DNA of 64,000 bases from NCBI GenBank assembly GCA_018384375.1, contig JAHAYJ010000017.1, positions 62,001-126,000 on the forward strand, written 5' to 3'. The position numbers were made by a program, and so were the translations under genes. Positions 1 to 9,261 of the stretch are shown piece by piece. This stretch comes from Lachnospiraceae bacterium (GTDB lineage Bacteria > Bacillota > Clostridia > Lachnospirales > Lachnospiraceae). The notes beneath the pieces are model-generated. The model did no database searches, was not told the DNA's origin, and saw only the letters and a program-made list of their open reading frames with translations. Each line of letters begins with the position of its first letter. Position 1 is the first letter of the stretch.

Positions 1-85
1 GTAGGTCGCTTGAGGCTGCTGGTAACAGCAGTCCTAGATAGATGATCATTCACGACATAACCCGGCTTATCGTCCTGCTTGATTT
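1..85 (+). ncRNA. rnpB: RNase P RNA (bacterial type), 3' end only
   Basis: Sequence 'cctagatagatgatcattcacgacataacccggcttatcg' matches the conserved 3' region of bacterial RNase P RNA (E. coli: CTAGATGAATGACTGTCCACGACAGAACCCGGCTTATCG). Truncated by window start; 3' boundary approximate. Confidence 0.9.
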
Positions 86-99
86 ACAGGAACTGAAAC

Positions 100-786
100 A
101 TGGAATGGAAAAAGAAAAGCTGCCAGATTTTTGCGGTGTTGATAATAACGTGTGTTATGACTGCGCTGGCAGCAACCTATGACGAGCATAATGAAGTCAT
201 ATCTGAAACAGAGACTTTTGATCCCTGGAGTGTTCAGACAGAGTGTGTACGCATTCAGGCAGAAGGACACTATGGAAGCGGAAGTATTCTGAAGATATCT
301 GATCAGGAAGCGGTGATTGTAACGAACAGGCACGTATTGCTGTACTGGAGTGAGGACAGCTACGTGACTTTTTTTCATGGCGCATCCTGCGGAGGGGAAA
401 TATTGTGGATGTCTGAAAAAGAAGACGTGGGATTTCTGAAGGCGGATCTGCGGACACTTACTGAAGAAGAGAAGTTGGAATTACAGGCAGTAGAGCTGGT
501 GGATGAAGAACCGCAGAAGGGCGACTATTTTTTTATGATCGATATGGCATCGGATGTATGGAAGAAAGAAATCTATGAAGGACAGATTCTGGAACCTCTG
601 ATGTACCTGGAGGAATTTGGGACGGAAATGCTTTATGGGGAATCCTGCTTTGAGCCAGGAATGTCAGGCTGCGGTGTCTATGATATGCAGGGAAGATACA
701 TTGGAATGCTGACCGGTGGAACACAGCAGAACGAGATTGCAGCGGTGCCGGCGGAAAGTATAAAAAAATATTTCATTACAGAATGA
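100..786 (+). CDS. Secreted/membrane-anchored trypsin-like serine protease
   Basis: N-terminal signal/anchor (KKKSCQIFAVLIITCVMTALA); GSGSILK...TNRHVL (His), EDVGFLKAD (Asp), EPGMSGCGVYD (Ser) resemble an S1/HtrA-like triad. Confidence 0.7.
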   Translation: MEWKKKSCQIFAVLIITCVMTALAATYDEHNEVISETETFDPWSVQTECVRIQAEGHYGSGSILKISDQEAVIVTNRHVLLYWSEDSYVTFFHGASCGGEILWMSEKEDVGFLKADLRTLTEEEKLELQAVELVDEEPQKGDYFFMIDMASDVWKKEIYEGQILEPLMYLEEFGTEMLYGESCFEPGMSGCGVYDMQGRYIGMLTGGTQQNEIAAVPAESIKKYFITE

Positions 787-809
787 ACAAATGGCATAAG
801 AAGCGTATC

Positions 810-879
810 CTTGAAAAAGTATTGACAGCTAGCGTTTGCTAGCTTATACTTTTTCAAGAGAGGCTAGTAAACACTAGCC
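810..879 (+). promoter_or_regulatory. Promoter (TTGACA 822-827, 17 nt, TATACT 845-850) with two related palindromic operators (827-844 and 862-879)
   Basis: Consensus -35/-10 with 17-nt spacer; AGCTAGCGTTTGCTAGCT and GGCTAGTAAACACTAGCC share CTAG(C/T)GTTT(G/A)CTAG; outer arms CTTGAAAAAGTAT/ATACTTTTTCAAG. Confidence 0.8.
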
Positions 880-902
880 AATGAAATACAAAGGAGAAGC
901 AG

Positions 903-2003
903 ATGAAAACATTTAATTTAGAAGAATATTTGAGTAACGGTATTGAGAGAATTGTGAAAGAGATTATGAAGGCATCCCTGGAGAATCCGCAGGAAAGTCT
1001 GTTCCTGATGCAATATGCCAGGGAGAGCAGAAAGGCAAGAGCACTCCGCAGGCAAAAGGAGATAGAAGGGAAGCATATCCCGCCGTTCTTGATCGCCAGT
1101 ATTACCAATCAGTGTAATCTTCACTGCAAAGGCTGTTATGCCAGGGCAAATAACAGCTGTCATGATTGCTCGTCGGATCAGGACAAAGCATTGATGAATG
1201 AGGACTGGAAACGTATTTTTGGACAGGCGGCTGAGCTTGGTGTCAGTTTTATTCTGTTGGCCGGTGGAGAGCCATTTATGAGAAAGGATGTGCTGAATGA
1301 AGCCGCAAAGCAGAAAAAAATATTATTTCCGATCTTTACAAACGGAACCCTGATACAGGAGGATTCTATTCATTTACTTTCAAAAAACAGAAATCTGATT
1401 CCGATACTCAGTATAGAAGGACAGAAGCTTACAACCGATAAGCGCAGAGGTGCCGGCGTTTATGAAAAATTATGTGATACAATGGAAACATTACACAGAC
1501 AGGGGATTTTATTTGGTGCCTCTGTAACGATAAGCATGGAAAACCGGGATGAAGTGCTGTCAGAGCAGTTTGTACAGAATCTGGCATCGCGTGGTTGCAA
1601 AGGGATTGTTTTTGTGGAATATGTACCGGCAGATCCGGCAACAAAGAATCTGGCACTTACTGATGAGGCCAGAGCAGTTGTACTAAGGAGGATCAATGAA
1701 CTGAGGAAGGACAGACAGGAAATGGTGTTTATCGCCTTTCCGGGAGATGAAAAGAGCTCCGGTGGTTGCCTGGCGGCAGGTCGGGGATTCTTTCATATCA
1801 ATGCACATGGCGGTGCGGAACCGTGTCCTTTTTCTCCTTATTCTGATACAAGCTTAAAGGAGGTTTCTCTGGAGGAGGCACTTGACTCCCCTCTGTTCAG
1901 GCACTTACAGGAAAACGGGAATCTCGAAAAGGAACATATTGGAGGCTGTGTTCTGTTTGAACAGAGAGATCTGGTACAAAAATTGTTGAGAGGAGAATGC
2001 TGA
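903..2003 (+). CDS. Radical SAM protein
   Basis: CNLHCKGC motif (CxxxCxxC), LAGGEP motif, C-terminal Cys residues. Confidence 0.85.
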   Translation: MKTFNLEEYLSNGIERIVKEIMKASLENPQESLFLMQYARESRKARALRRQKEIEGKHIPPFLIASITNQCNLHCKGCYARANNSCHDCSSDQDKALMNEDWKRIFGQAAELGVSFILLAGGEPFMRKDVLNEAAKQKKILFPIFTNGTLIQEDSIHLLSKNRNLIPILSIEGQKLTTDKRRGAGVYEKLCDTMETLHRQGILFGASVTISMENRDEVLSEQFVQNLASRGCKGIVFVEYVPADPATKNLALTDEARAVVLRRINELRKDRQEMVFIAFPGDEKSSGGCLAAGRGFFHINAHGGAEPCPFSPYSDTSLKEVSLEEALDSPLFRHLQENGNLEKEHIGGCVLFEQRDLVQKLLRGEC

Positions 2004-2611
2004 TGACAACGAAGGAAAGAATTGTGGAGGAAGCGTTGACGCTGTTTTCCGTGAAGGGCTACAAGGGAACCAGTGTGAAGGATATTGCGGGGGCAGTCGG
2101 AATTAAGGACAGCTCCATCTATAAGCATTTCACCGGTAAGCAGGAGATTCTGGATGCAATCGTCAGACAGATGGGAATCTGTATGGAAAGACTGTCCGTT
2201 TCGATAGGACTTCCGGATGAGCAGGAGGCGGCAAAGTATTATGGGGAATTATCTCTGCAGCAATTGCAGGAGTTGAGCCGGAAGGTATTTCTGTTTTATC
2301 TGCAGGATGAATTTGCATCCCGGTTTTGGAGACTGGCTATCATGGAGCAGTTTCGGAATGCAGAATTTTATGAGAAATATCGCCGTATCTTTATGGAGGA
2401 AAGCATTGCGTATCTGACGGGCATCTTTACTGAAATGATACGGCAAAAATCATTCCGTGAAACAGATCCGGAGGTTCTTGCAATGAACTTCTATGCCCCC
2501 ATTTTTTTCCTTCTCAGTAAATATAGCGGAAGACCGGAAAAAGGGCAGGAGGCATTGGAAATTCTGGATAAGCAGGTGGCCGAGTTTCACAGATGCTACA
2601 GTCAGCAATAG
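1997..2611 (+). CDS. TetR/AcrR family transcriptional regulator
   Basis: N-terminal TetR HTH (TTKERIVEEALTLFSVKGYKGTSVKDIAGAVGIKDSSIYKHFTGKQEIL); overlaps end of radical SAM gene. Confidence 0.9.
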   Translation: MLMTTKERIVEEALTLFSVKGYKGTSVKDIAGAVGIKDSSIYKHFTGKQEILDAIVRQMGICMERLSVSIGLPDEQEAAKYYGELSLQQLQELSRKVFLFYLQDEFASRFWRLAIMEQFRNAEFYEKYRRIFMEESIAYLTGIFTEMIRQKSFRETDPEVLAMNFYAPIFFLLSKYSGRPEKGQEALEILDKQVAEFHRCYSQQ

Positions 2612-2650
2612 AAAAAACCCACTCACATGACGGTATGAGCGGGTTTTACT
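2612..2650. terminator. Bidirectional terminator between convergent TetR gene and rpsT
   Basis: aaaaaaCCCactCAcatgacggtaTGagcGGGtttt hairpin flanked by A and T tracts between convergent genes. Confidence 0.65.
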
Positions 2651-2679
2651 ATGTCCATTTATTCTAAAATGAATAGAAA

Positions 2680-2952
2680 TTAAGCCATCTTGTTTACAGC
2701 CTGAGCTAAACGTGATACTTTTCTGGAAGCAGTGTTTTTGTGATAAACACCCTTTGTAGCTGCTTTGTCGATAGTAGCTGTAGCAGCAACTAAAGCTTCT
2801 GCAGCAGCAGCCTTATCATTTGCTTCGATAGCAGCGTTTACTTTCTTAACAGCTGTCTTAACGCCAGACTTGATTGCTTTATTTCTTTCAGCTTTGGTTC
2901 TGTTTACTAAAATTCTCTTCTTTGCAGATTTAATGTTAGCCACGATGTACAC
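2680..2952 (-). CDS. rpsT: 30S ribosomal protein S20
   Basis: ANIKSAKKRILVNRTKAERNKAIKSGVKTAVKKVNAAIEANDK typical of S20. Confidence 0.97.
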   Translation of the reverse strand: MYIVANIKSAKKRILVNRTKAERNKAIKSGVKTAVKKVNAAIEANDKAAAAEALVAATATIDKAATKGVYHKNTASRKVSRLAQAVNKMA

Positions 2953-3033
2953 CTCCTATTAAAATCATCAGTTCCTTGAGATGTTTCATTAAAGCCGGAG
3001 ACACGGACGTCTTAATGTAAACACACGCATATT

Positions 3034-3062
3034 ATTTTAGCGGTAAAAGCAGGTCCTGTCAA
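3034..3062 (-). promoter_or_regulatory. rpsT promoter
   Basis: Minus strand TTGACA-17 nt-TAAAAT upstream of rpsT. Confidence 0.7.
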
Positions 3063-3155
3063 TACATAATTAGCAAAAGTTTGGAAAATACTGTACATAA
3101 ATGAAGAAGACATCAAAGAGTCTTCTTGAAAACGAAGAATTGCGCAGGAGGAATC

Positions 3156-4064
3156 ATGAGCAGTTACAAGGTAAGGACAGATTTAGCCCTGGAAGCAAAA
3201 GAAAATATGGAAGAGAATGCTGAAGGGTGCAGAGGTGTTTCTGTGGAAGAAGAATATGATGAGGAAAAGGAAATTAAGCTTACCAGAGTAGTTATTGAGA
3301 CCAAAAACGGTTCCAGGGCCATGGGAAAGCCCATAGGTACTTACGTTACGCTGGAAGCACCGGCAATGGCACTTCCGGATGAGAACTATCATGAGGAGAT
3401 CTCCGAGGAACTTGCAAAACAGCTGAAGGCGATTATTCCCGGCATTGATAAGGAATTGTCTGTAATGGTAGTGGGACTTGGAAACCGGGATGTGACGGCG
3501 GACGCATTGGGGCCTAACGTGGTGGACAATCTGACCATTACCCGTCATATGGTCAGGGAATATGGTAAGGCCGCGTATAACCAAAGCCGTATCCATATGA
3601 TCAGTGGATTAATACCGGGTGTTATGGCAAAGACAGGAATGGAATCACAGGAAATTATCAGAGGTGTGGTGGAAATGACCCATCCTGATGTAGTGATTAT
3701 CATTGATGCTCTTGCTGCACGATCTACCAAGAGATTAAATCGCACGATTCAGGTGACCAATACCGGAATTCATCCGGGATCGGGTGTGGGAAATCACAGA
3801 AATGCAATCACGGAAGAAAGCCTTGGAGTCCCGGTGATCGCCATTGGAGTACCTACGGTGGTGGATGCCGCAACAATTGTAAGTGATGCCTTCGAAAAAA
3901 TGCTGCAGCTTGCAGGGGAAGAGCCACTTGAAGTGCAGGATGAATTATTTGTGGGTTTAGGAGAGCTTTACAATATGTATGTGACGGGAAAGGATGTAGA
4001 CTATGAGATCAAGCAGATTAGTCATATTATCTGTAATGCGATCAACAGTGCTCTTGAAATTTGA
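3156..4064 (+). CDS. gpr: Germination protease GPR
   Basis: MSSYKVRTDLALEAKENM...VVIETKNGSRAMGKPIGTYVTLEAP; GLGNRDVTADALGP motif. Confidence 0.95.
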   Translation: MSSYKVRTDLALEAKENMEENAEGCRGVSVEEEYDEEKEIKLTRVVIETKNGSRAMGKPIGTYVTLEAPAMALPDENYHEEISEELAKQLKAIIPGIDKELSVMVVGLGNRDVTADALGPNVVDNLTITRHMVREYGKAAYNQSRIHMISGLIPGVMAKTGMESQEIIRGVVEMTHPDVVIIIDALAARSTKRLNRTIQVTNTGIHPGSGVGNHRNAITEESLGVPVIAIGVPTVVDAATIVSDAFEKMLQLAGEEPLEVQDELFVGLGELYNMYVTGKDVDYEIKQISHIICNAINSALEI

Positions 4065-5458
4065 ATGAATGTCCGGGGATAAGCATATACTTCCGTAGTG
4101 AGGTGCGTGCAGTGAGAGGTAAGCATAGGGATCGGATGATCAGAAAATGGGGCATCACAGGATTGGTTCTGGCCTGCATCCTTTGCAGCTGCATTAATTT
4201 TATGCGCAGCAGAGAGGTCGGGAGTGATGAACAGTCTGCATTGCAAAAAAATACAGCTGTATTTTTAAGAGGACAGATGGAGAGAGCCTATTTTCAGTTA
4301 CCGGCATTTCTGGAGGAGAAGGGGACAGGCGGGAATTTGGCAGAAACTATGGAAAACTGTATGTGGAGAGAATTCCCCCTGTACCATTACGCCTCTTTTA
4401 TAGAAGAGGAGCAGCCACTGAGAGAAGATATGGAGACTGCCAGACGAATTCTGCAAAATGAAGGAGTGGACGAGGATTACAAAAATATTGAAGAAGAAAA
4501 GCTGGATTATGAGGAGAATGCACTTCATATAGAAGGAAGTGTGTTGGATGAAATGGAAAGAGAAAATGGTTTACATAATTCTAATGCTGAGGCAATGGAG
4601 GAACTACCTGGGCAGATACAGCAGTCGACAGATGATATGACTGATGGGGAAACAGACTACCAGCCTGCAGGTTTTGAGACCCTTGACTATCCTTCCTATA
4701 CATATGACTGGTCTGAGGAGTGGAATTATGAAGCACTTGTGTCTAATTTTTATGCAATAGACAGTTCTACCTTACTAAAAGAAGAATATCTGAATCTTGA
4801 CAAATTATTATATCAGGATTTAGCAGTGGATCGTACGACGGATGGTCCGCAGATTCTGCTCTATCATACTCATGCCAGTGAGAACTTTGCTGATTCTGTG
4901 GAGGGTGATCCTTCTACGACAATTGTGGGGGCAGGGGAAAAGCTTGCAGGACTCCTGGAGGAGAAATACGGTTTCCGGGTGCTTCACCACACAGAGGTAT
5001 ATGATGCTGTCCGGGAGGATGCCTATGCCAATGCGCTGCCGGAGATTGAAAAGCTTTTGGAAGAGAATCCTACCATAGAGGTGGTGATCGATCTGCATCG
5101 GGATGCGGTGTCCGGCGATCGGAAGCTGGTGATGGACCTACAGGGACGTCCCACAGCCAGATTTATGTTTTTTAACGGACTGAGCTGTATTCGCAAGAGC
5201 GGGGACATTGCTTATCTGGGAAATCCTTACATACAGGATAATCTGGCCTTTTCCTTTCAGGCCCAGGTGGCGGCAAATGAATATTACCCCGGCATTGCCC
5301 GAAAAATCTATTTGAAGGCATATCGGTACAATCTGCATTTAAAGCCAAAAAGCATGCTGATCGAGCTGGGAGCACAGAACAATACTGTGGAGGAAATTAT
5401 GAATGCCTGTGATCCACTGGCACATATCCTTGCCATTGTGCTTGACGGAGTTTTGTGA
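4061..5458 (+). CDS. spoIIP: Stage II sporulation protein P
   Basis: QILLYHTHASENF...DLHRDAV... SpoIIP core; follows gpr. True start may be GTG 4112 or ATG 4136. Confidence 0.9.
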   Translation: MNECPGISIYFRSEVRAVRGKHRDRMIRKWGITGLVLACILCSCINFMRSREVGSDEQSALQKNTAVFLRGQMERAYFQLPAFLEEKGTGGNLAETMENCMWREFPLYHYASFIEEEQPLREDMETARRILQNEGVDEDYKNIEEEKLDYEENALHIEGSVLDEMERENGLHNSNAEAMEELPGQIQQSTDDMTDGETDYQPAGFETLDYPSYTYDWSEEWNYEALVSNFYAIDSSTLLKEEYLNLDKLLYQDLAVDRTTDGPQILLYHTHASENFADSVEGDPSTTIVGAGEKLAGLLEEKYGFRVLHHTEVYDAVREDAYANALPEIEKLLEENPTIEVVIDLHRDAVSGDRKLVMDLQGRPTARFMFFNGLSCIRKSGDIAYLGNPYIQDNLAFSFQAQVAANEYYPGIARKIYLKAYRYNLHLKPKSMLIELGAQNNTVEEIMNACDPLAHILAIVLDGVL

Positions 5459-5517
5459 TAAACTGTACAAGGAGTTGTGGGCCTTGGAGCCCATGACATA
5501 GCTTGACGGAGGTATCT

Positions 5518-7332
5518 ATGGCACACATCGACCAAAGCAAAATCAGAAATTTCTGTATTGTTGCACATATTGATCACGGTAAATCAACACTGGCAGACAG
5601 AATTATTGAAAGAACAGGGCTTCTTACCAGCAGAGAAATGCAGGCACAGGTCCTTGATAATATGGACCTTGAACGTGAAAGAGGAATCACGATCAAGGCG
5701 CAGACGGTTCGCACGATTTATAAGGCAAAGGACGGAGAGGAATACATTTTTAACCTGATAGATACGCCGGGACATGTGGATTTCAATTATGAGGTCAGCA
5801 GAAGCCTTGCGGCCTGCGACGGGGCAATTCTTGTGGTGGATGCGGCTCAGGGAATTGAAGCGCAGACACTGGCAAATGTATATCTGGCACTGGATCATGA
5901 TCTCGAGGTTTTTCCTGTGATCAACAAGATCGATCTGCCAAGTGCAGATCCGGAAAGGGTTAAAAACGAGATTGAGGATGTGATTGGAATTGAAGCCCAG
6001 GACGCACCGTTGATTTCCGCAAAAAATGGGATCGGGATCGATGACGTATTGGAGGCAATTGTAGAAAAAATTCCAGCGCCGGGCGGAAGTCCGGATCATC
6101 CCCTACAGGCATTGATCTTTGACTCCGTGTATGATTCCTATAAAGGAGTTATCATTTTCTGTCGTATTATGGAGGGCAGGGTTTCCAAGGGAACCAATAT
6201 TCGCATGATGGCGACGGGAGCAAGCGCTGATGTTGTGGAGGTAGGCTATTTTGGTGCAGGACAGTTCATTCCCTGTGAGGAGCTTTCTGCCGGAATGGTA
6301 GGGTATATCACAGCCTCTATTAAGAATGTGAAGGACACTGCGGTGGGAGATACCGTCACGGACGCGGCAAATCCCTGCAAAGAACCACTTCCCGGTTATA
6401 AGAAAGTGAATTCTATGGTATATTGTGGCGTTTATCCGGCAGATGGCGCAAAGTACCCGGATCTTCGGGATGCGCTGGAAAAGCTTCAGCTCAATGATGC
6501 CTCCCTGCGTTATGAGCCGGAAACCTCTATTGCGCTTGGCTTTGGATTCCGCTGTGGCTTCCTGGGATTGCTGCATCTTGAAATTATCCAGGAACGTTTG
6601 GAAAGAGAGTATAATCTGGATCTGGTCACAACCGCACCGGGTGTTATTTATAAGGTACACAAGACAGATGGAGAGGTGATTTCCCTGACCAATCCTTCCA
6701 ATCTGCCGGATCCTTCCGAAATAGAATACATGGAAGAGCCTGTGGTGTCGGCAGAAATTATGGTGACAACGGAATTTATCGGTTCTATCATGGAACTCTG
6801 TCAGCAAAGGCGCGGAAAGTATCTTGGAATGGAATATATTGAAGAGACGAGGGCTCTTCTCAAATATGAACTTCCTCTCAATGAAATTATCTATGATTTC
6901 TTTGATGCATTAAAATCACGATCCAGAGGATATGCTTCTTTTGACTATGAGCTCAAGGGCTATGAGCAGTCAGAGCTTGTCAAGCTGGACATCCTGATCA
7001 ATAAGGAAGAGGTGGATGCTCTTTCCTTTATCGTGCATAAGGACAGTGCCTACGAACGCGGAAGAAAGATGTGTGAGAAGCTTAAGGATGAGATTCCAAG
7101 ACATCTGTTTGAAATTCCGATTCAGGCAGCTGTCGGCGGTAAGGTTATTGCAAGAGAGACGGTGAAAGCGATGCGCAAGGATGTCCTTGCCAAGTGCTAT
7201 GGTGGCGATATCACACGAAAGAAAAAGCTTCTGGAAAAACAGAAGGAGGGTAAGAAGCGTATGCGTCAGATCGGTAACGTGGAGATCCCTCAAAAGGCAT
7301 TTATGAGTGTCCTGAAGCTGGATGACAAGTAA
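5518..7332 (+). CDS. lepA: Elongation factor 4 (LepA)
   Basis: [26 protein letters not shown]...; C-terminal LepA domain. Confidence 0.97.
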   Translation: MAHIDQSKIRNFCIVAHIDHGKSTLADRIIERTGLLTSREMQAQVLDNMDLERERGITIKAQTVRTIYKAKDGEEYIFNLIDTPGHVDFNYEVSRSLAACDGAILVVDAAQGIEAQTLANVYLALDHDLEVFPVINKIDLPSADPERVKNEIEDVIGIEAQDAPLISAKNGIGIDDVLEAIVEKIPAPGGSPDHPLQALIFDSVYDSYKGVIIFCRIMEGRVSKGTNIRMMATGASADVVEVGYFGAGQFIPCEELSAGMVGYITASIKNVKDTAVGDTVTDAANPCKEPLPGYKKVNSMVYCGVYPADGAKYPDLRDALEKLQLNDASLRYEPETSIALGFGFRCGFLGLLHLEIIQERLEREYNLDLVTTAPGVIYKVHKTDGEVISLTNPSNLPDPSEIEYMEEPVVSAEIMVTTEFIGSIMELCQQRRGKYLGMEYIEETRALLKYELPLNEIIYDFFDALKSRSRGYASFDYELKGYEQSELVKLDILINKEEVDALSFIVHKDSAYERGRKMCEKLKDEIPRHLFEIPIQAAVGGKVIARETVKAMRKDVLAKCYGGDITRKKKLLEKQKEGKKRMRQIGNVEIPQKAFMSVLKLDDK

Positions 7333-8491
7333 GATGAAGAAGCTTGCTATCTATATTCATATTCCTTTTTGTGTCAGGAAATGCCTGTATTGTGACTTCC
7401 TTTCAGCACCGGCCTCTGACGAAACAAGGGAGCAGTATGTGCAGGCATTGTGCCGGGAAATCAGGGAAGAGAGAAAAAGTTATGTAAACTACAAGATAGA
7501 GACGATCTTTCTGGGAGGAGGAACGCCTTCCTTGCTTTCCGGAGAGCAGCTTGACCGGATTCTTGGAACTGTGTTTGACGCTTATCAGGTGGCGGATGAC
7601 TGTGAGATTTCCATGGAAGTGAATCCCGGAACGGTTACAAAAGAGAAGCTGAAAGCTTATAAGAGGGCAGGGGTAAACCGCCTGAGCATTGGCATGCAGT
7701 CTGCTGTGGAGGAAGAACTGCAAAGCCTTGGAAGGATTCACAGCAGTGAGGATGCTTTTGATACTTACGAACTTGCGATTAAAACAGGATTTAACAATAT
7801 TAATATCGACCTGATGTCAGCGATTCCGGGGCAGACAATAGAAAGCTGGAAAGAGAGTCTGAAACGTATTTTGGACTTAGAACCGGCACCGGCACATGTT
7901 TCGGCGTATAGCCTGATAATTGAGGAGGGGACGCCCTTTTTTGAAAAGACACCTACACTTCCGGATGAGGATACAGAACGGGAAATGTATAAAATAACAA
8001 ATGATATATTAAGCGAGGCCGGTTATCTGCGGTATGAAATTTCCAATTATGCAAAGCCGGGCTTTGCATGCAGGCATAACTGTACTTACTGGGAGAGAGG
8101 CAGTTATGCGGGTTTTGGAATCGGTGCGGCATCGCTGGTGGAACAGGTTCGTTTTTCCAATACCCGTAATCTGAAGGATTATCTGGGGAAATATCTGAAA
8201 AATGCGACAGTGGCCATAAAAGAGAACAGGCAGGAACTGTCTGTGGAGGAGCAGATGGAGGAATTTATGTTTCTCGGACTCCGCATGATGAGAGGAGTCA
8301 GTGCCGGTAAGTTCAGTGATCTTTTTGGGAAAACCATTGAACAGGTTTATCCGGGAATTGTAGAAAAATATTGTAGGCAGGGATTACTGCAGAAAATACC
8401 GGAACAAGGTTCTGGTGAAGTTAGAATTGCACTGACAGAGCGTGGGATTGATGTGAGCAATGTCATTATGGCAGATTTTTTGCTGACATAA
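7322..8491 (+). CDS. hemW: Radical SAM heme chaperone HemW
   Basis: [27 protein letters not shown]; HemN-like family; overlaps lepA end. Confidence 0.92.
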   Translation: MTSKMKKLAIYIHIPFCVRKCLYCDFLSAPASDETREQYVQALCREIREERKSYVNYKIETIFLGGGTPSLLSGEQLDRILGTVFDAYQVADDCEISMEVNPGTVTKEKLKAYKRAGVNRLSIGMQSAVEEELQSLGRIHSSEDAFDTYELAIKTGFNNINIDLMSAIPGQTIESWKESLKRILDLEPAPAHVSAYSLIIEEGTPFFEKTPTLPDEDTEREMYKITNDILSEAGYLRYEISNYAKPGFACRHNCTYWERGSYAGFGIGAASLVEQVRFSNTRNLKDYLGKYLKNATVAIKENRQELSVEEQMEEFMFLGLRMMRGVSAGKFSDLFGKTIEQVYPGIVEKYCRQGLLQKIPEQGSGEVRIALTERGIDVSNVIMADFLLT

Positions 8492-8512
8492 TAATATAAC
8501 GGTTGTTATCCG

Positions 8513-8541
8513 TTGCTGACATTCGTATAATATTGTATAAT
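8513..8541 (+). promoter_or_regulatory. Putative promoter upstream of sigK
   Basis: TTGCTG-17 nt-TATAAT; a second TATAAT lies just upstream. Sigma specificity not resolved. Confidence 0.4.
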
Positions 8542-8613
8542 AAGTTTATTTGGAAAGGCACTAGGTCACCTGAGGAGTCATAGAATAATAAAAATGACTT
8601 TGGGGGCGCCCTT

Positions 8614-9246
8614 TTGAAAACCTTCAGGCAACCTTTATCAGCAGCGGAGGAAGCTCATTATATACAGGCGCTGCATAGCGAGGACAGTGACGAAGCTGCT
8701 GCGGCCAGAGAAATCCTGATAGAGAGGAACTTGCGTCTGGTGGCCCACATTGCCAAAAAATATCAGAATGTTGATGAAGATATGGAGGATCTGATCTCCA
8801 TTGGGACGATCGGACTGATCAAGGCAGTATCCTCGTTTGATGCCGGAAAGGGGAAACTGAGCACCTACGCTTCCAGATGTATTGACAATGAATTGCTGAT
8901 GCTGCTTCGAACCAAAAAAAAGAGCTCTAGAGAGGTATCTTTGTTTGAGCCTATCGGAACAGATAAAGAAGGAAATGAGATTAATCTGCTGGATATCATT
9001 GAGCATGAGCAGGAGGATATCACAGAGCAGATGGAGCTTTATGAAAATACCAAAAAGCTGATTGGCCTTCTTGACAAGCTGCTTACAGCGCGGGAAAAGG
9101 AAATCATTTTTTTGAGATACGGGCTTGCTTGTGGCAGAGAAGTGACACAGCGTGAAATCGGAGAAATGCTTCATATTTCACGAAGCTATGTATCGCGGAT
9201 AGAGAAAAGGGCTTTGCAAAAATTAAGGGAAGGCTTTGCAAACTAA
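8614..9246 (+). CDS. sigK: RNA polymerase sporulation sigma factor SigK
   Basis: QPLSAAEEAHYI..RNLRLVAHIAKKY..EDLISIGTIGLIKAVSSF; aligns with B. subtilis SigK from QPLSSSEE onward; TTG start. Confidence 0.88.
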   Translation: MKTFRQPLSAAEEAHYIQALHSEDSDEAAAAREILIERNLRLVAHIAKKYQNVDEDMEDLISIGTIGLIKAVSSFDAGKGKLSTYASRCIDNELLMLLRTKKKSSREVSLFEPIGTDKEGNEINLLDIIEHEQEDITEQMELYENTKKLIGLLDKLLTAREKEIIFLRYGLACGREVTQREIGEMLHISRSYVSRIEKRALQKLREGFAN

Positions 9247-9261
9247 CAGGGGGATGAAAAC

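Noticed and set aside
2765-2962. Plus-strand 65-aa hydrophobic ORF
   Set aside because: Exact antisense of rpsT.
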